In this document: positions 1 to 8,956 of the stretch, piece after piece
Layout of the letters: each line of letters begins with the position of its first letter
Numbering within the stretch: the stretch's first letter is position 1
NCBI RefSeq assembly: GCF_000576595.1
Contig: NZ_AWSA01000017.1
Location: forward strand, 31,597-95,596
DNA length: 64,000 nucleotides
Reading direction: 5' to 3'
Origin: Intrasporangium oryzae NRRL B-24470
GTDB taxonomy: Bacteria > Actinomycetota > Actinomycetes > Actinomycetales > Dermatophilaceae
Program-made: the position numbers and the translations under genes
Notes under the pieces: generated by a model
What the model was told of the DNA's origin: nothing
The model's input: only the letters and a program-made list of their open reading frames with translations
Database searches by the model: none

Positions 1-103
1 CGTGCTCTACCTGCTCGGGATCTCGCGCGAGGAGATCGAGGAGGCCGACCTGGGCGACGGCACGCCGACCCAGGCGCCGCCCGTCCCTCACCAGGATCAC
101 TAG
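1..103 (+). CDS. 3' end of an unidentified protein-coding gene
   Basis: An open frame enters from the left edge (codons in register from base 2) and ends at TAG, bases 101-103. The visible 33 residues begin VLYLLGISREEIEEADLGDG and finish with a Pro/His-rich tail (PPVPHQDH). I do not recognise the family from this tail. Its stop codon overlaps the -10 element of the cyanophycinase gene, which starts ten bases downstream, so the two could also be cotranscribed. Confidence 0.6.
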   Translation, partial: VLYLLGISREEIEEADLGDGTPTQAPPVPHQDH

Positions 104-106
104 GCT
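101..106 (+). promoter_or_regulatory. -10 element of cphB (leaderless)
   Basis: TAGGCT lies six bases before the cphB ATG at 113, so a transcript starting the usual distance downstream would begin at the start codon itself. The hexamer shares its TAG with the stop codon of the preceding gene. No clear -35 hexamer is visible. Confidence 0.55.
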
Positions 107-112
107 GACCGG

Positions 113-1027
113 ATGCAGACCAGCGCCGCGCCGACCGCAGAAGGCGCCCAGGGCCCCGTCCGCCGCACCCTGCTCATCATCGGCGGGGCCGAGGACCGCA
201 TCGGCCGCTCGGTCGTGCTCAAGCGCTTCGTCAAGCTCGCCGGCGGACGCCGGTCCCGCATCGTCGTCATCCCGACCGCCTCCGGGTATGCCGATGAGGT
301 CTCGGACGCCTACCGCGACGTCTTCACCCGGCTGCGCGGCGGCGAGATCTCCGTCGTCCACCCGACGACGCGACGGGAGGCGGGAGACCCGGCCATGATC
401 GCCCACCTCGATGCGGCGACCGGCGTCTTCCTCACCGGCGGGAGCCAGGTCAAGCTCGCGCAGAACGTCGTCGGGACCCCGGTCGGCAACGCGATCCTCC
501 GGGCCTACGACCGGGGGGCGGTCATCGCGGGGACCTCGGCCGGCGCCTCGATCATGAGCCGGTTCATGATCTCGCTCGGCGAGGAGGGCCTCACCCCCCG
601 GCAGCGCGCGAGCCAGATCTCCGCCGGCCTCGGGCTCGTCGAGGACGTCATCATCGACCAGCACTTCGACCAGCGGGGACGTTACGGCCGCCTCATGTCG
701 ATGGTCGCGGCGTCACCCAACCTGCTCGGGATGGGGATCGACGAGAACACCGCCGCCGAGATCCGCGACGGACGGGTCATGTCGGTGATCGGAGCCGGCG
801 CGATCTTCCTCGTCGACGCCCGCAACGCCATCACCGACGCGCCCGACGCCCGCCGGGGGGCTCCGCTGCTCGTCTCGGGCGCGGTGGTGCACACGCTCCC
901 CACGGGCAGTACCTTCGACCTCGAGCACGTCGAGCTGACCGACTTCGTCGAGCGGCATCCCGACATCGCCGGGGCGGTCGTCCCTGCGACGGTGCGGGCC
1001 GCCCGCACGACCACCGCAGCGCGCTGA
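113..1027 (+). CDS. cphB: cyanophycinase (peptidase S51)
   Basis: Exopeptidase that releases beta-Asp-Arg dipeptides from cyanophycin, the multi-L-arginyl-poly-L-aspartate storage polymer; expected in the cytoplasm. At 304 residues it is near the usual length (about 270-300). Visible S51 landmarks are VFLTGGSQ (105-112), the nucleophile elbow GTSAGAS (140-146, catalytic Ser142), the conserved DQHFDQRGR (182-190) and GIDENTA (208-214). The start ATG is chosen because a -10 hexamer lies six bases upstream. It is followed 71 bases later by cphA on the same strand, the classical cphB-cphA pair, so synthesis and breakdown of the polymer are encoded together. The N-terminal 15 or so residues are non-conserved. 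Confidence 0.93.
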   Translation: MQTSAAPTAEGAQGPVRRTLLIIGGAEDRIGRSVVLKRFVKLAGGRRSRIVVIPTASGYADEVSDAYRDVFTRLRGGEISVVHPTTRREAGDPAMIAHLDAATGVFLTGGSQVKLAQNVVGTPVGNAILRAYDRGAVIAGTSAGASIMSRFMISLGEEGLTPRQRASQISAGLGLVEDVIIDQHFDQRGRYGRLMSMVAASPNLLGMGIDENTAAEIRDGRVMSVIGAGAIFLVDARNAITDAPDARRGAPLLVSGAVVHTLPTGSTFDLEHVELTDFVERHPDIAGAVVPATVRAARTTTAAR

Positions 1028-1098
1028 CCATCCGGCACCCACGCGCCCGAGGGCCACGAAACGATGCGTGTCCCGACCAACCAGCAGGAGGATCGCCC

Positions 1099-3975
1099 AT
1101 GGCCATCGAGGTACCCACTCCCACGGGCCCGGCCCGTCCGGATCTGAGGATCCTCGAGACGCGGATCTACCGCGGCCCCAACGTCTGGTCCTACAGCCAG
1201 GCGATCCATCTCGTCGTCGACCTCGGAAGCCTCGAGGAGTACCCCACCGTCTCGCTGCCCGGCTTCACCGACCGGCTCCTCGACGCGGTTCCCGGTCTCG
1301 AGCGGCACACGTGCTCGCTCGGCCGGCGCGGGGGCTTCATCGAGCGGATGCGCGAGGGGACGTGGCTCGGGCACGTCGCCGAGCACGTCGCGCTCCAGCT
1401 GCAGACGCTCGCGGGCCACGACCAGCGCCGCGGCAAGACCAGGAGCGTCAAGGGCAGGCCCGGTCACTACAACGTGATCTACGGCTACACCGACGAGACC
1501 GTCGGCGTCGCCGCGGGCCAGCTCTCCGTCCGGCTCATGAACCATCTCGTCACACCGGAGGAGGGCTTCGACTTCGAGACCGAGCTCAACGCGTTCCTGC
1601 GCCAGGCCGACCGCGTCGCCTTCGGCCCGTCGACCGCCGCGATCCTCGAGGAGGCAGCCTCGCGGGACATCCCCTTCATCCGGCTCAACTCCGCCTCTCT
1701 CGTGCAGCTCGGCCAGGGGGTCCATGCCCAGCGCATCCGAGCGACGATGACCTCGAAGACCGGGGCCCTGGCCGTCGACATCGCCGGCGACAAGGACCTG
1801 ACGACCAAGCTCCTCGGGTCGGCCGGTCTCCCGGTCCCGAAGCAGGAGGCCACGCGCACGCTCCGCGGCACGCTCGACGCGGCGCGGCGTATCGGCTACC
1901 CCGTCGTGGTCAAGCCCCTCGACGGCAACCACGGGCGAGGTGTCTGCCTCAACCTCACGAGCGACGCAGAGGTCGAGAAGGCCTACGACATCGCGCGGAG
2001 CGAGTCCCGCCGAGGCACCATCATCGTCGAGTCGTTCGTCACGGGTCGCGACTACCGCTGCCTCATCGTCGGCGGCAAGATGCAGGCGATCGCCGAGCGC
2101 GTTCCCGCCCACGTCGTCGGAGACGGCGCCCACACCGTGCGCGAGCTCGTCGACATCACCAACGCCGACCCACGTCGGGGGGTCGGCCACGAGAAGGTCC
2201 TCACGAGGATCAAGGTCGATGCCAACGCCGAGGACGTGCTGGCCGGGCAGGGCTACACCCTGGACTCCGTCCCCGCCGAAGGTGTCACGGTCAAGCTCGC
2301 CCTGACCGGCAACATGTCCACGGGCGGCATCTCGATCGACCGGACGTTCGACGCCCACCCCGACAACGTCGAGATCGCCGAGGAGGCCGCGCGGATCGTC
2401 GGCCTCGACGTGGCCGGGATCGACTTCATCTGCCCCGACATCACCTTCCCCGTCCGCGAGACGGGCGGCGCGATCTGCGAGGTCAACGCCGCGCCCGGCT
2501 TCCGGATGCACACGCACCCGACGATCGGCGAGCCGCAGTTCATCGCCAAGCCCGTCGTCGACCTGCTGTTCCCGCCCGGCTCGCAGTCGCGCGTGCCGAT
2601 CGTCGCCGTGACCGGCACCAACGGCAAGACGACGACGGCGCGGATGATCGCGCACATCTTCAAGGGGCTCGGGCGCAAGGTCGGGATGACCTCGACCGAC
2701 GGCGTCGTCATCGACGAGCGACTCGTCATCAAGGCCGACGCCTCCGGCCCCCGGTCGGCACGCATGGTCCTGCAAAACCCCCGGGTCGACTTCGCCGTGA
2801 TGGAGGTCGCTCGGGGGGGCATCCTGCGAGAGGGTCTCGGCTACGACCGCAACGACATTGCCGTCGTCACCAACATCGCCCCGGATCACCTGGGGCTCAA
2901 GGGGATCGACACGTTGCGCCAGCTGGCGGACGTCAAGGCCGTCATCGTCGAGGCGGTGCCCAGGGACGGCTTTGCGGTGCTGAACGCCGATGACCCCCAC
3001 GTGCGCAACATGCGTCGTCGCTGCTCCGGCGGCATCGTCTGGTTCACCATGTCCGAGCCCGGCAGCGAGGTGCGCGAGTTCGTCGACGACTACTGCCGCC
3101 GGGGCGGCCGCGCCGTCGTGCTCGACCCGAGCGACAAGGGCGACATGATCGTCATCAAGCACGGGCGCAGGAGCATGCAGCTCGCCTGGACGCACCTGCT
3201 CCCGTCGACGTTCGGAGGCGCGGCCCGCTTCAACGTGGCCAACGCCCTCGCGGCAGCGGGAGCGGCGTTCGCGGCGGGCGCCCCGCTTCACGACATCCGT
3301 CAGGGGCTGCGCACGTTCGCGACGTCGTACTACCTCTCCCCCGGCCGCCTCAACCTCGTCCAGGTCGACAACGCCGACGTCTTCATCGACTACTGCCACA
3401 ACGCGGCGGGCATGAAGGAGCTCGGCGCCTTCGTCGACCGCTACTCCGAGCAGCGCAAGAGCCAGCACGAGCTCGCCCGTCCCTCACGCATCGGCATGAT
3501 CGGTGCCGCCGGCGACCGGCGCGACGACGACATGCGTGAGCTGGGCGCCGTCGCGGCGCGGCACTTCGACGTCCTCGTCGTGCGCGAGGACGCCAGGCTG
3601 CGCGGGCGCAAGCCGGGCGAGTCCGCCGAGCTCGTCGCCGAGGGCGCCCGCGCCGCGATGGCCGAGGGCGCGCGCTGCCGCCAGGTGGAGATCGTCCTCG
3701 ACGAGCTCGTCGCGATGCGCCACATCATGGGGCGGACCAACCCCGGCGACCTCGTCGTCCTCTGTGTCGACCAGCACGCCAGCGTCCTCGCCGAGCTCGA
3801 GGAGCGGACACAGCACGCCCAGGCGGGTTCCCGAGCCGGCGCAGCCGGTTCGGCGGTCAGCGACCCCGACCTCGACCCCGGGACGCTGACCGAGTCCGCC
3901 GAGGCCGAAGGTGACGCGATGGCGGCGGCCACGTCGGAGATCCAGCCCGAGCGCAGCGACGACACGGCGATCTGA
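1099..3975 (+). CDS. cphA: cyanophycin synthetase
   Basis: Non-ribosomal ATP-dependent ligase that extends cyanophycin by adding Asp to the backbone (ATP-grasp domain) and Arg to the Asp side chain (Mur-ligase domain). Domains in order: N-domain (about 1-160, with GPNVWSYSQAIH and GHVAEHVALQLQ), ATP-grasp (about 210-480, KPLDGNHGRGV near 272-282), Mur-ligase-like (about 500-880, P-loop GTNGKTTT near 505-512, APDHLGLKGID, DYCHNAAGMKEL). All active-site motifs look intact. At 958 residues it exceeds the usual 870-900; the surplus is a C-terminal tail of about 55 residues rich in Ala, Asp, Glu and Ser. A good ribosome site (AGGAGG at 1086-1091) fixes the ATG. It follows cphB and ends at a hairpin shared with a convergent CphA-like gene. 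Confidence 0.95.
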   Translation: MAIEVPTPTGPARPDLRILETRIYRGPNVWSYSQAIHLVVDLGSLEEYPTVSLPGFTDRLLDAVPGLERHTCSLGRRGGFIERMREGTWLGHVAEHVALQLQTLAGHDQRRGKTRSVKGRPGHYNVIYGYTDETVGVAAGQLSVRLMNHLVTPEEGFDFETELNAFLRQADRVAFGPSTAAILEEAASRDIPFIRLNSASLVQLGQGVHAQRIRATMTSKTGALAVDIAGDKDLTTKLLGSAGLPVPKQEATRTLRGTLDAARRIGYPVVVKPLDGNHGRGVCLNLTSDAEVEKAYDIARSESRRGTIIVESFVTGRDYRCLIVGGKMQAIAERVPAHVVGDGAHTVRELVDITNADPRRGVGHEKVLTRIKVDANAEDVLAGQGYTLDSVPAEGVTVKLALTGNMSTGGISIDRTFDAHPDNVEIAEEAARIVGLDVAGIDFICPDITFPVRETGGAICEVNAAPGFRMHTHPTIGEPQFIAKPVVDLLFPPGSQSRVPIVAVTGTNGKTTTARMIAHIFKGLGRKVGMTSTDGVVIDERLVIKADASGPRSARMVLQNPRVDFAVMEVARGGILREGLGYDRNDIAVVTNIAPDHLGLKGIDTLRQLADVKAVIVEAVPRDGFAVLNADDPHVRNMRRRCSGGIVWFTMSEPGSEVREFVDDYCRRGGRAVVLDPSDKGDMIVIKHGRRSMQLAWTHLLPSTFGGAARFNVANALAAAGAAFAAGAPLHDIRQGLRTFATSYYLSPGRLNLVQVDNADVFIDYCHNAAGMKELGAFVDRYSEQRKSQHELARPSRIGMIGAAGDRRDDDMRELGAVAARHFDVLVVREDARLRGRKPGESAELVAEGARAAMAEGARCRQVEIVLDELVAMRHIMGRTNPGDLVVLCVDQHASVLAELEERTQHAQAGSRAGAAGSAVSDPDLDPGTLTESAEAEGDAMAAATSEIQPERSDDTAI

Positions 3976-3989
3976 CCCTGGCTGGCGCG

Positions 3990-4021
3990 AGAGGGCGGTG
4001 CGGGGATCGGCACCGCCCTCT
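3990..4021. terminator. bidirectional hairpin between cphA and the convergent Mur-ligase gene
   Basis: Perfect 12-bp inverted repeat (arm AGAGGGCGGTGC at 3990-4001, eight-base loop, complementary arm 4010-4021) in the 75-bp gap between two convergent stop codons. There is no T-tract on either strand, as is usual for actinobacterial hairpins. Confidence 0.7.
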
Positions 4022-4050
4022 GGCAGGTCCTCCGGCCCGATTCGGTGGGC

Positions 4051-6492
4051 TCAGCCCCCGGCGGAGGGAGCCGGGGGAACGGGAGCGAGCTCGTCGGCAT
4101 ACGCCCGCAGTGCCCGCCGGTAGGCCTGGGTCTCGGTGTCGGTCGTCCCCTCCAGGGTCGCCCGGATGAGGTCCGCCACCGCTTGACGCTCCTGGCCGAG
4201 GTCGGCCTGGACGAGCGCCCGAAGCACGAGGGCCGCCGTGTTGTGAGGCCGGCTCTCGAGAACCCTGGCGATGAGCGCAGCGGCGTCCTCAGGCCGTCCG
4301 ACGACCCGCAGGCTCGACGCGAGCTGGATCTGGGCCCGGTGCCGGTGCGGCTCCTTGAGGCCGGCGGCGAGCGCGGCCTCGTAGAGGCCGATCGCCCCCT
4401 GCTCGTCCCCGGCCGAGTCCTTGGTCCCCGCGAGCTCGTGGAGAAGGCGGGGATCTCCCGGGTGCTGGTCGACGAGCCGCTGGGCGGCCGCGATCCGGGC
4501 GTCCTCGTCGTCGAGGGCCCAGACGGCTGCGATCTCGCCCTCGAGCTCGTGCTCGCCGCGGGCCGAGACGACCTTGCGCCGGATCGCGCGCGCGTCGTCG
4601 ACCTTCCCGCCGTGCTCGCGGATCCAGCGGTCGACCTCGGCCCGCTCGGCGTGGCACATGAGGGCGATGACATCGCCGTCAAGGGTGTGCGGGACCAGCG
4701 CCCGGAAGGACGCGAGCTCGGTCCCGTAGCCGGGCACGTCGAGCACGCCGACCTTCGCCAGGCCCTCCCGGAAGAGTCCGAGCAGGGCCTCCGGGTCACG
4801 CCCGCGCAGGTAGTGCTCGGCGATCTTGAGGACGACCTCGTCGGCGCCGTGACCCGCGATCTCGCCCATCGACACGACGGCCTCGTCGGCCCGGTCGCCC
4901 GCGCAGCCGAGGCTGAGGCGCACCGCGCCGCCCGGTGCCGCGAGGCCGCGCGCGACCTCGAGGAGCGACTCGAGGCCTGCCTCGTTGTGGGCCATGTCCA
5001 TGATGACCGTGGCGCGCCCGCCGCCCTCGAGCGGCAGGGTGTAGGTGTTGAGGCGTCCCCAGTTGTGCTCGGGGTCGGGTGCGAACGTCCGCAGGCCCTC
5101 GATCACGGCCGAGCGGGGGACGCCGAGGCCGAGGGCGGCGGCCGCACCGGCCAGGGCGTTGGCGATGTTGTTGCGTGACAGGCCGCTCATCGTCATCGGG
5201 ACGTCGACGATCCGCACGAGCCGGTCGGGATCCCCGTTGGGGGAAAGGACCACGATCTCCCCGTCGAGCACGGTGATGCCCCGCCCGCCGGCGTTGATCG
5301 ACTCCCAGAGGGCCGGCGACCCGGGGTCGAGGCTGAGCGCCCACGGTTTGGCCCTGATCCCGAAGTGCATAGCCCAGACCCGCGGGTCGTCGCCGTTGAG
5401 GACGACCCAGCCCTGAGGCTTGGTCACCGTCGTCACGATCGCCTTCACCTCGGCGAGCTGGTCGAGCGTGTCGATCCCCTGGAGGCCGAGGTGGTCGGCG
5501 CTGACGTTGGTGACGACGCTGACGTCGTTGGTGGTGACGCCCATCCCCTTGAGCAGCATGCCGCCCCGGGCGGTCTCGAGGATGCCGATGTCGAGCCCCG
5601 GGGTCTCGAGCACGGCCCGGGCGCCGGCCGGACCGGAGAAGTCGCCCTCCTCCTTCGTCTCCCCCATGACGACGACGCCGTCGGTGGAGCTCCAAGCGGT
5701 CGTGAGACCGGCCGTCATGCACATATGCGCCAGGAGGCGCGTCGTCGTCGTCTTGCCGTTGGTGCCGGTGACGGAGGCGACCGGGACGGTGGGGGTGATG
5801 ACGCTCGGGCCGGGGCCGTCAGGAGCCTCGAGGATGACGGCGGCCGCGGCCTCGATGACCTCGTCGGCGCGGAGCGGGGCATCGAGCAACCCTGCGAGCA
5901 CGGCGCCGATCTGCTCCCCCGCCACGCGCCCGCGGGTCCGATGAACCCAAGGGAAGGCGATGACGACGTCGGCGGCGCTACGCCCTGCACGGACGCGGAC
6001 CCCGAGGCGTCCGGCGCCGATCTCGGTGCCGAGCCGACGGGTGACCGTGCGGAGCAGGCGCATGACGAAGCGCTGGCGCAGGGCGGTCCCGCGCTTGCCC
6101 GGCCGGGCCGAGCGCATCCCGAGCCGGGACGCGAGCGCCTCGGCCTCCGTGCGCCTGAGGTCGAGGTAGCCGGGCAGGTGCAGGCTCACCTTGATCGCGG
6201 GACGGGCGAAGTAGAGGTTGGGTCCGTCTAGCACGCGGACCTCGTCGACCCGGACCGGAGGCTCGGCCACCGGGCCCCTCTTGCTCGCCCGCTTCGCGGC
6301 GCGCTTCGTCGAGCCCCTCGCGGCACGCGTCGCCGAGCCGTTGTCCGAGCCGTTCGTCGGGCTGCTCACGTCGCTGGGACCGGCTCCCGCGACACGCTCC
6401 GACAGACCGGTAAACGCCCCGGCCTCCGGCGGCTGGAGGTCGTCGACGGGAGCGGTGGAGGGCGTGCTGGGCGGGGTGCCGGCGTCAGACAT
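4051..6492 (-). CDS. CphA-like N-domain + Mur ligase + TPR-like fusion, no ATP-grasp
   Basis: 813-residue protein that I read as a rearranged cyanophycin synthetase relative. Residues 1-80 are a low-complexity leader with a Lys/Arg-rich patch (about 55-73). Residues 83-220 resemble the CphA N-domain (LDGPNLYFARPAIKV; VAGEQIGAVLAGLLDAPL aligns with the CphA stretch VAAGQLSVRLMNHLV), but the HVAEH motif of CphA is absent. The ATP-grasp domain is missing: the chain passes directly into a Mur-ligase domain with P-loop GTNGKTTT (243-250), SADHLGLQGID, LNGDDPRVWAM and MDMAHNEAGLESLL, so ATP binding and the family histidine look intact. The last 148 residues are paired helices of TPR type (SAGDEQGAIGLYEAALAAG, VVGRPEDAAALIARVL). 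By family knowledge the Mur half would attach an amino acid to a side-chain or terminal carboxylate; the substrate is unknown. It faces cphB-cphA, which suggests a cyanophycin-related role. A -10 hexamer seven bases upstream supports the ATG. Confidence 0.85.
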   Translation of the reverse strand: MSDAGTPPSTPSTAPVDDLQPPEAGAFTGLSERVAGAGPSDVSSPTNGSDNGSATRAARGSTKRAAKRASKRGPVAEPPVRVDEVRVLDGPNLYFARPAIKVSLHLPGYLDLRRTEAEALASRLGMRSARPGKRGTALRQRFVMRLLRTVTRRLGTEIGAGRLGVRVRAGRSAADVVIAFPWVHRTRGRVAGEQIGAVLAGLLDAPLRADEVIEAAAAVILEAPDGPGPSVITPTVPVASVTGTNGKTTTTRLLAHMCMTAGLTTAWSSTDGVVVMGETKEEGDFSGPAGARAVLETPGLDIGILETARGGMLLKGMGVTTNDVSVVTNVSADHLGLQGIDTLDQLAEVKAIVTTVTKPQGWVVLNGDDPRVWAMHFGIRAKPWALSLDPGSPALWESINAGGRGITVLDGEIVVLSPNGDPDRLVRIVDVPMTMSGLSRNNIANALAGAAAALGLGVPRSAVIEGLRTFAPDPEHNWGRLNTYTLPLEGGGRATVIMDMAHNEAGLESLLEVARGLAAPGGAVRLSLGCAGDRADEAVVSMGEIAGHGADEVVLKIAEHYLRGRDPEALLGLFREGLAKVGVLDVPGYGTELASFRALVPHTLDGDVIALMCHAERAEVDRWIREHGGKVDDARAIRRKVVSARGEHELEGEIAAVWALDDEDARIAAAQRLVDQHPGDPRLLHELAGTKDSAGDEQGAIGLYEAALAAGLKEPHRHRAQIQLASSLRVVGRPEDAAALIARVLESRPHNTAALVLRALVQADLGQERQAVADLIRATLEGTTDTETQAYRRALRAYADELAPVPPAPSAGG

Positions 6493-6499
6493 GAGCAGG

Positions 6500-6505
6500 A
6501 CTCTA
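6500..6505 (-). promoter_or_regulatory. -10 element of the CphA-like Mur-ligase gene (leaderless)
   Basis: Read on the minus strand, TAGAGT is followed by seven bases and then the ATG at 6492. The spacing predicts transcription from the start codon. Confidence 0.5.
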
Positions 6506-6597
6506 GCGAGCCGCGACAGGCACTACGGTCGTCCCTACGGACGCCGCCGCAGCCGTCACTTCAGCCGCCACCTCAGCTGTCAATGCGGTCGTCGCTG

Positions 6598-6614
6598 CGG
6601 CCGTACAGCGGCCG
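6598..6614 (-). terminator. hairpin directly after fabI stop
   Basis: CGGCCG-TACAG-CGGCCG: six-bp stem with five-base loop abutting the fabI stop codon (6615-6617). The rest of the 122-bp gap to 6492 is Ala-codon-like low-complexity sequence with no supportable gene. Confidence 0.45.
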
Positions 6615-7376
6615 TCACTGCCCCATCGCGTGGACGCCGCCGTCGACGTGGACGATCTCGCCCGTCGTCGCGGGGAACCAGTCGGAGAGCAGCGCGGCGC
6701 AGGCCTTGGCCGCGGGCACCGGGTCGTTGACGTCCCAGCCGAGGGGCGCCCGCTCGTCCCAGATCTGCTCGAACTGCTCGAAGCCCGGGATCGACTTGGC
6801 GGCCGTCGTGCGGATCGGCCCGGCCGCGACGAGGTTGCAGCGCACGTCCTTGGGGCCGAGGTCCCGGGCGAGGTAGCGGTTCGTCGACTCGAAGGCCGCC
6901 TTGGCGACACCCATCCAGTCGTAGACCGGCCACGCGAACTTCGCGTCGAACGTGAGACCGACGACGGCGCCGCCCTCGGACATGAGGGGCAGTGCCGCGA
7001 CGGCGAGCGACTTGAGGCTGTAGGCCGAGATCTGCAGGGCCGTCGCCACGTCCTCCCACGTGCCCTCGAGGAAGTTGAACGCGCCCTGCGGCGCGAAGCC
7101 GATCGAGTGGAGCACCCCGTCGAGACCGTCGACGTGCTCACGCAGGCGGTCGGCGAGGGTGTCGAGGTGCTCCTGGTTCGCGACGTCGAGCTCGATCACC
7201 TGGGGCGTCTCGGGCAGGCGCTTCGCGATGGTCTGGGTGATCTTCATCGTGCGCCCGAAGGAGGTGAGCACGACCTCCGCGCCTTCCTCCTGCGCGATCT
7301 TCGCGACGTGGAACGCGATCGAACTGTCCATGAGGACACCGGTGACGAGGAGCTTCTTGCCTTCGAGGATTCCCAT
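6615..7376 (-). CDS. fabI: enoyl-[acyl-carrier-protein] reductase, InhA/FabI type
   Basis: NADH-dependent reduction of trans-2-enoyl-ACP, the last step of each fatty-acid elongation cycle. Its 253 residues form an atypical short-chain dehydrogenase of the FabI/InhA group: nucleotide-binding start GILEGKKLLVTGVLMDSSIA, and the active-site triplet of this group, Tyr152-Met155-Lys159 within VYDWMGVAK. The C-terminus HVDGGVHAMGQ also fits. The start is the ATG at 7374-7376, giving the canonical MGILEGK opening; the open frame runs further upstream without support. It lies 98 bases downstream of fabG on the same strand, the order seen in many actinobacteria (mabA-inhA), separated by a perfect hairpin. 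Confidence 0.93.
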   Translation of the reverse strand: MGILEGKKLLVTGVLMDSSIAFHVAKIAQEEGAEVVLTSFGRTMKITQTIAKRLPETPQVIELDVANQEHLDTLADRLREHVDGLDGVLHSIGFAPQGAFNFLEGTWEDVATALQISAYSLKSLAVAALPLMSEGGAVVGLTFDAKFAWPVYDWMGVAKAAFESTNRYLARDLGPKDVRCNLVAAGPIRTTAAKSIPGFEQFEQIWDERAPLGWDVNDPVPAAKACAALLSDWFPATTGEIVHVDGGVHAMGQ

Positions 7377-7425
7377 GTCTGAGAGCTTTCTGCGTGGTGG
7401 GCGCGTCGGGCGCCGAGGTCGGTGG

Positions 7426-7447
7426 GCGGCATACGGCTGTATGCCGC
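7426..7447. repeat. perfect inverted repeat between fabG and fabI, made from two copies of the GTATGCCG octamer
   Basis: GCGGCATAC-GGCT-GTATGCCGC: nine-bp perfect stem with four-base loop in the fabG-fabI intercistronic region. Each arm contains the octamer that is over-represented throughout the window. It could weaken transcription into fabI or stabilise the upstream message; there is no T-tract. Confidence 0.75.
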
Positions 7448-7474
7448 TGGGCGGGCTTGCGGGCCGGGGCTGGG

Positions 7475-8299
<825 letters not shown>

Positions 8300-8300
8300 T

Positions 8301-8306
8301 TACAGT
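8301..8306 (+). promoter_or_regulatory. -10 element of the DUF3099 gene (leaderless)
   Basis: TACAGT, six bases before the GTG at 8313. This spacing favours 8313 over the GTG at 8310 as start. Confidence 0.5.
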
Positions 8307-8312
8307 GAAGTG

Positions 8313-8606
8313 GTGGCAGATTCCAAGCAGCAGCCGGTGGTCCACACCGTCACGTCGGCCGCGACGTCGACCACCGACGACCAGGACCAACGGGTCCGGC
8401 GCTACCTCACGATGATGGGGATCCGCGTGGCCTGCTTCGGTCTGCTCTTCGTCACGACCGGGTGGATGCGGTGGGTCGCGATCGCCGGGGCAGTGGTCCT
8501 GCCCTACTTCGCCGTCGTCGTCGCCAACGCGGTCAGCCCCCGCCAGACCGGCACCATCGAGCCTGTCACCCCGCAGCCCGACCAGACCAGGCGCCTCGAG
8601 CAGTGA
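8313..8606 (+). CDS. DUF3099 family membrane protein
   Basis: 97-residue protein of unknown function. The core matches the DUF3099 family of actinobacteria: RVRRYLTMMGIRVACF, then a membrane segment, then GAVVLPYFAVVVAN. Two hydrophobic stretches (roughly residues 36-52 and 55-73) suggest a small inner-membrane protein with cytoplasmic ends; the C-terminal 25 residues are polar. The start GTG at 8313 is chosen from the -10 spacing; the adjacent GTG at 8310 is the alternative. It overlaps the next small gene by four bases (GTGA), which implies translational coupling. Confidence 0.8.
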   Translation: MADSKQQPVVHTVTSAATSTTDDQDQRVRRYLTMMGIRVACFGLLFVTTGWMRWVAIAGAVVLPYFAVVVANAVSPRQTGTIEPVTPQPDQTRRLEQ

Positions 8607-8860
8607 CGTCGCCGACCAACCGGTCCGTCGACACGGGTGCGCCGGACGGGCCGGACGATCACGTCTGCAGCGCGAAGGGCTGCCGGGCCCCGGCGCGGCA
8701 CGCCGTGATCTGGCGCAACCCCACGCTCCACGTCGAGGGCCGACGCAAGGTCTGGCTCGCGTGCGACGACCACCGCCAGTCGCTCGCCGACTTCGTCGCG
8801 CTGCGCGGCTTCCTCATCGAGGTCGTCGGCGTCGAGGACCTGACCGACGCGGACGGCTGA
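8603..8860 (+). CDS. small Cys-containing protein, function unknown
   Basis: 85-residue soluble protein starting at a GTG that overlaps the DUF3099 stop by four bases, so the two are likely coupled. Cys22, Cys27, Cys54 and His57 (CSAKGC and WLACDDH) are placed like ligands of a small zinc-binding fold: this is an inference from spacing. The middle is a conserved-looking region WRNPTLHVEGRRKVW. I do not recognise a characterised family. Its last codons and stop lie in the first unit of a 13-bp tandem repeat. Confidence 0.75.
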   Translation: MTSPTNRSVDTGAPDGPDDHVCSAKGCRAPARHAVIWRNPTLHVEGRRKVWLACDDHRQSLADFVALRGFLIEVVGVEDLTDADG

Positions 8861-8899
8861 GCCGGACGGCTGACGCGGACGGCTGACGCGGACGGCTGA
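8848..8899. repeat. four tandem copies of a 13-bp unit across a stop codon
   Basis: Units CGCGGACGGCTGA at 8848, 8861 (one mismatch, GCCGG), 8874 and 8887. Each unit ends in TGA; the first TGA is the stop of the upstream 85-residue protein. It lies in the convergent gap before moaA. Confidence 0.9.
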
Positions 8900-8909
8900 C
8901 GCGGGTCGA

Positions 8910-8928
8910 TGCTCGGGTCCTCCGAGCA
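8910..8928. terminator. hairpin between the small Cys protein and moaA
   Basis: TGCTCGG-GTCCT-CCGAGCA: seven-bp perfect stem in the gap between convergent genes. Suitable as a bidirectional terminator. Confidence 0.55.
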
Positions 8929-8956
8929 CGGCGCCCGGCGGGCTCGTGGAGGGACG

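Noticed and set aside
682..3468. Long open frame on the minus strand opposite cphB and cphA
   Set aside because: Shadow of cphA caused by GC-rich third positions; its composition is Arg/Asp/Val-rich and matches no family.
6493..6614. Ala-rich frame continuing past the fabI stop on the minus strand
   Set aside because: FabI ends properly at HAMGQ; the remaining sequence is low-complexity with no start or ribosome site.
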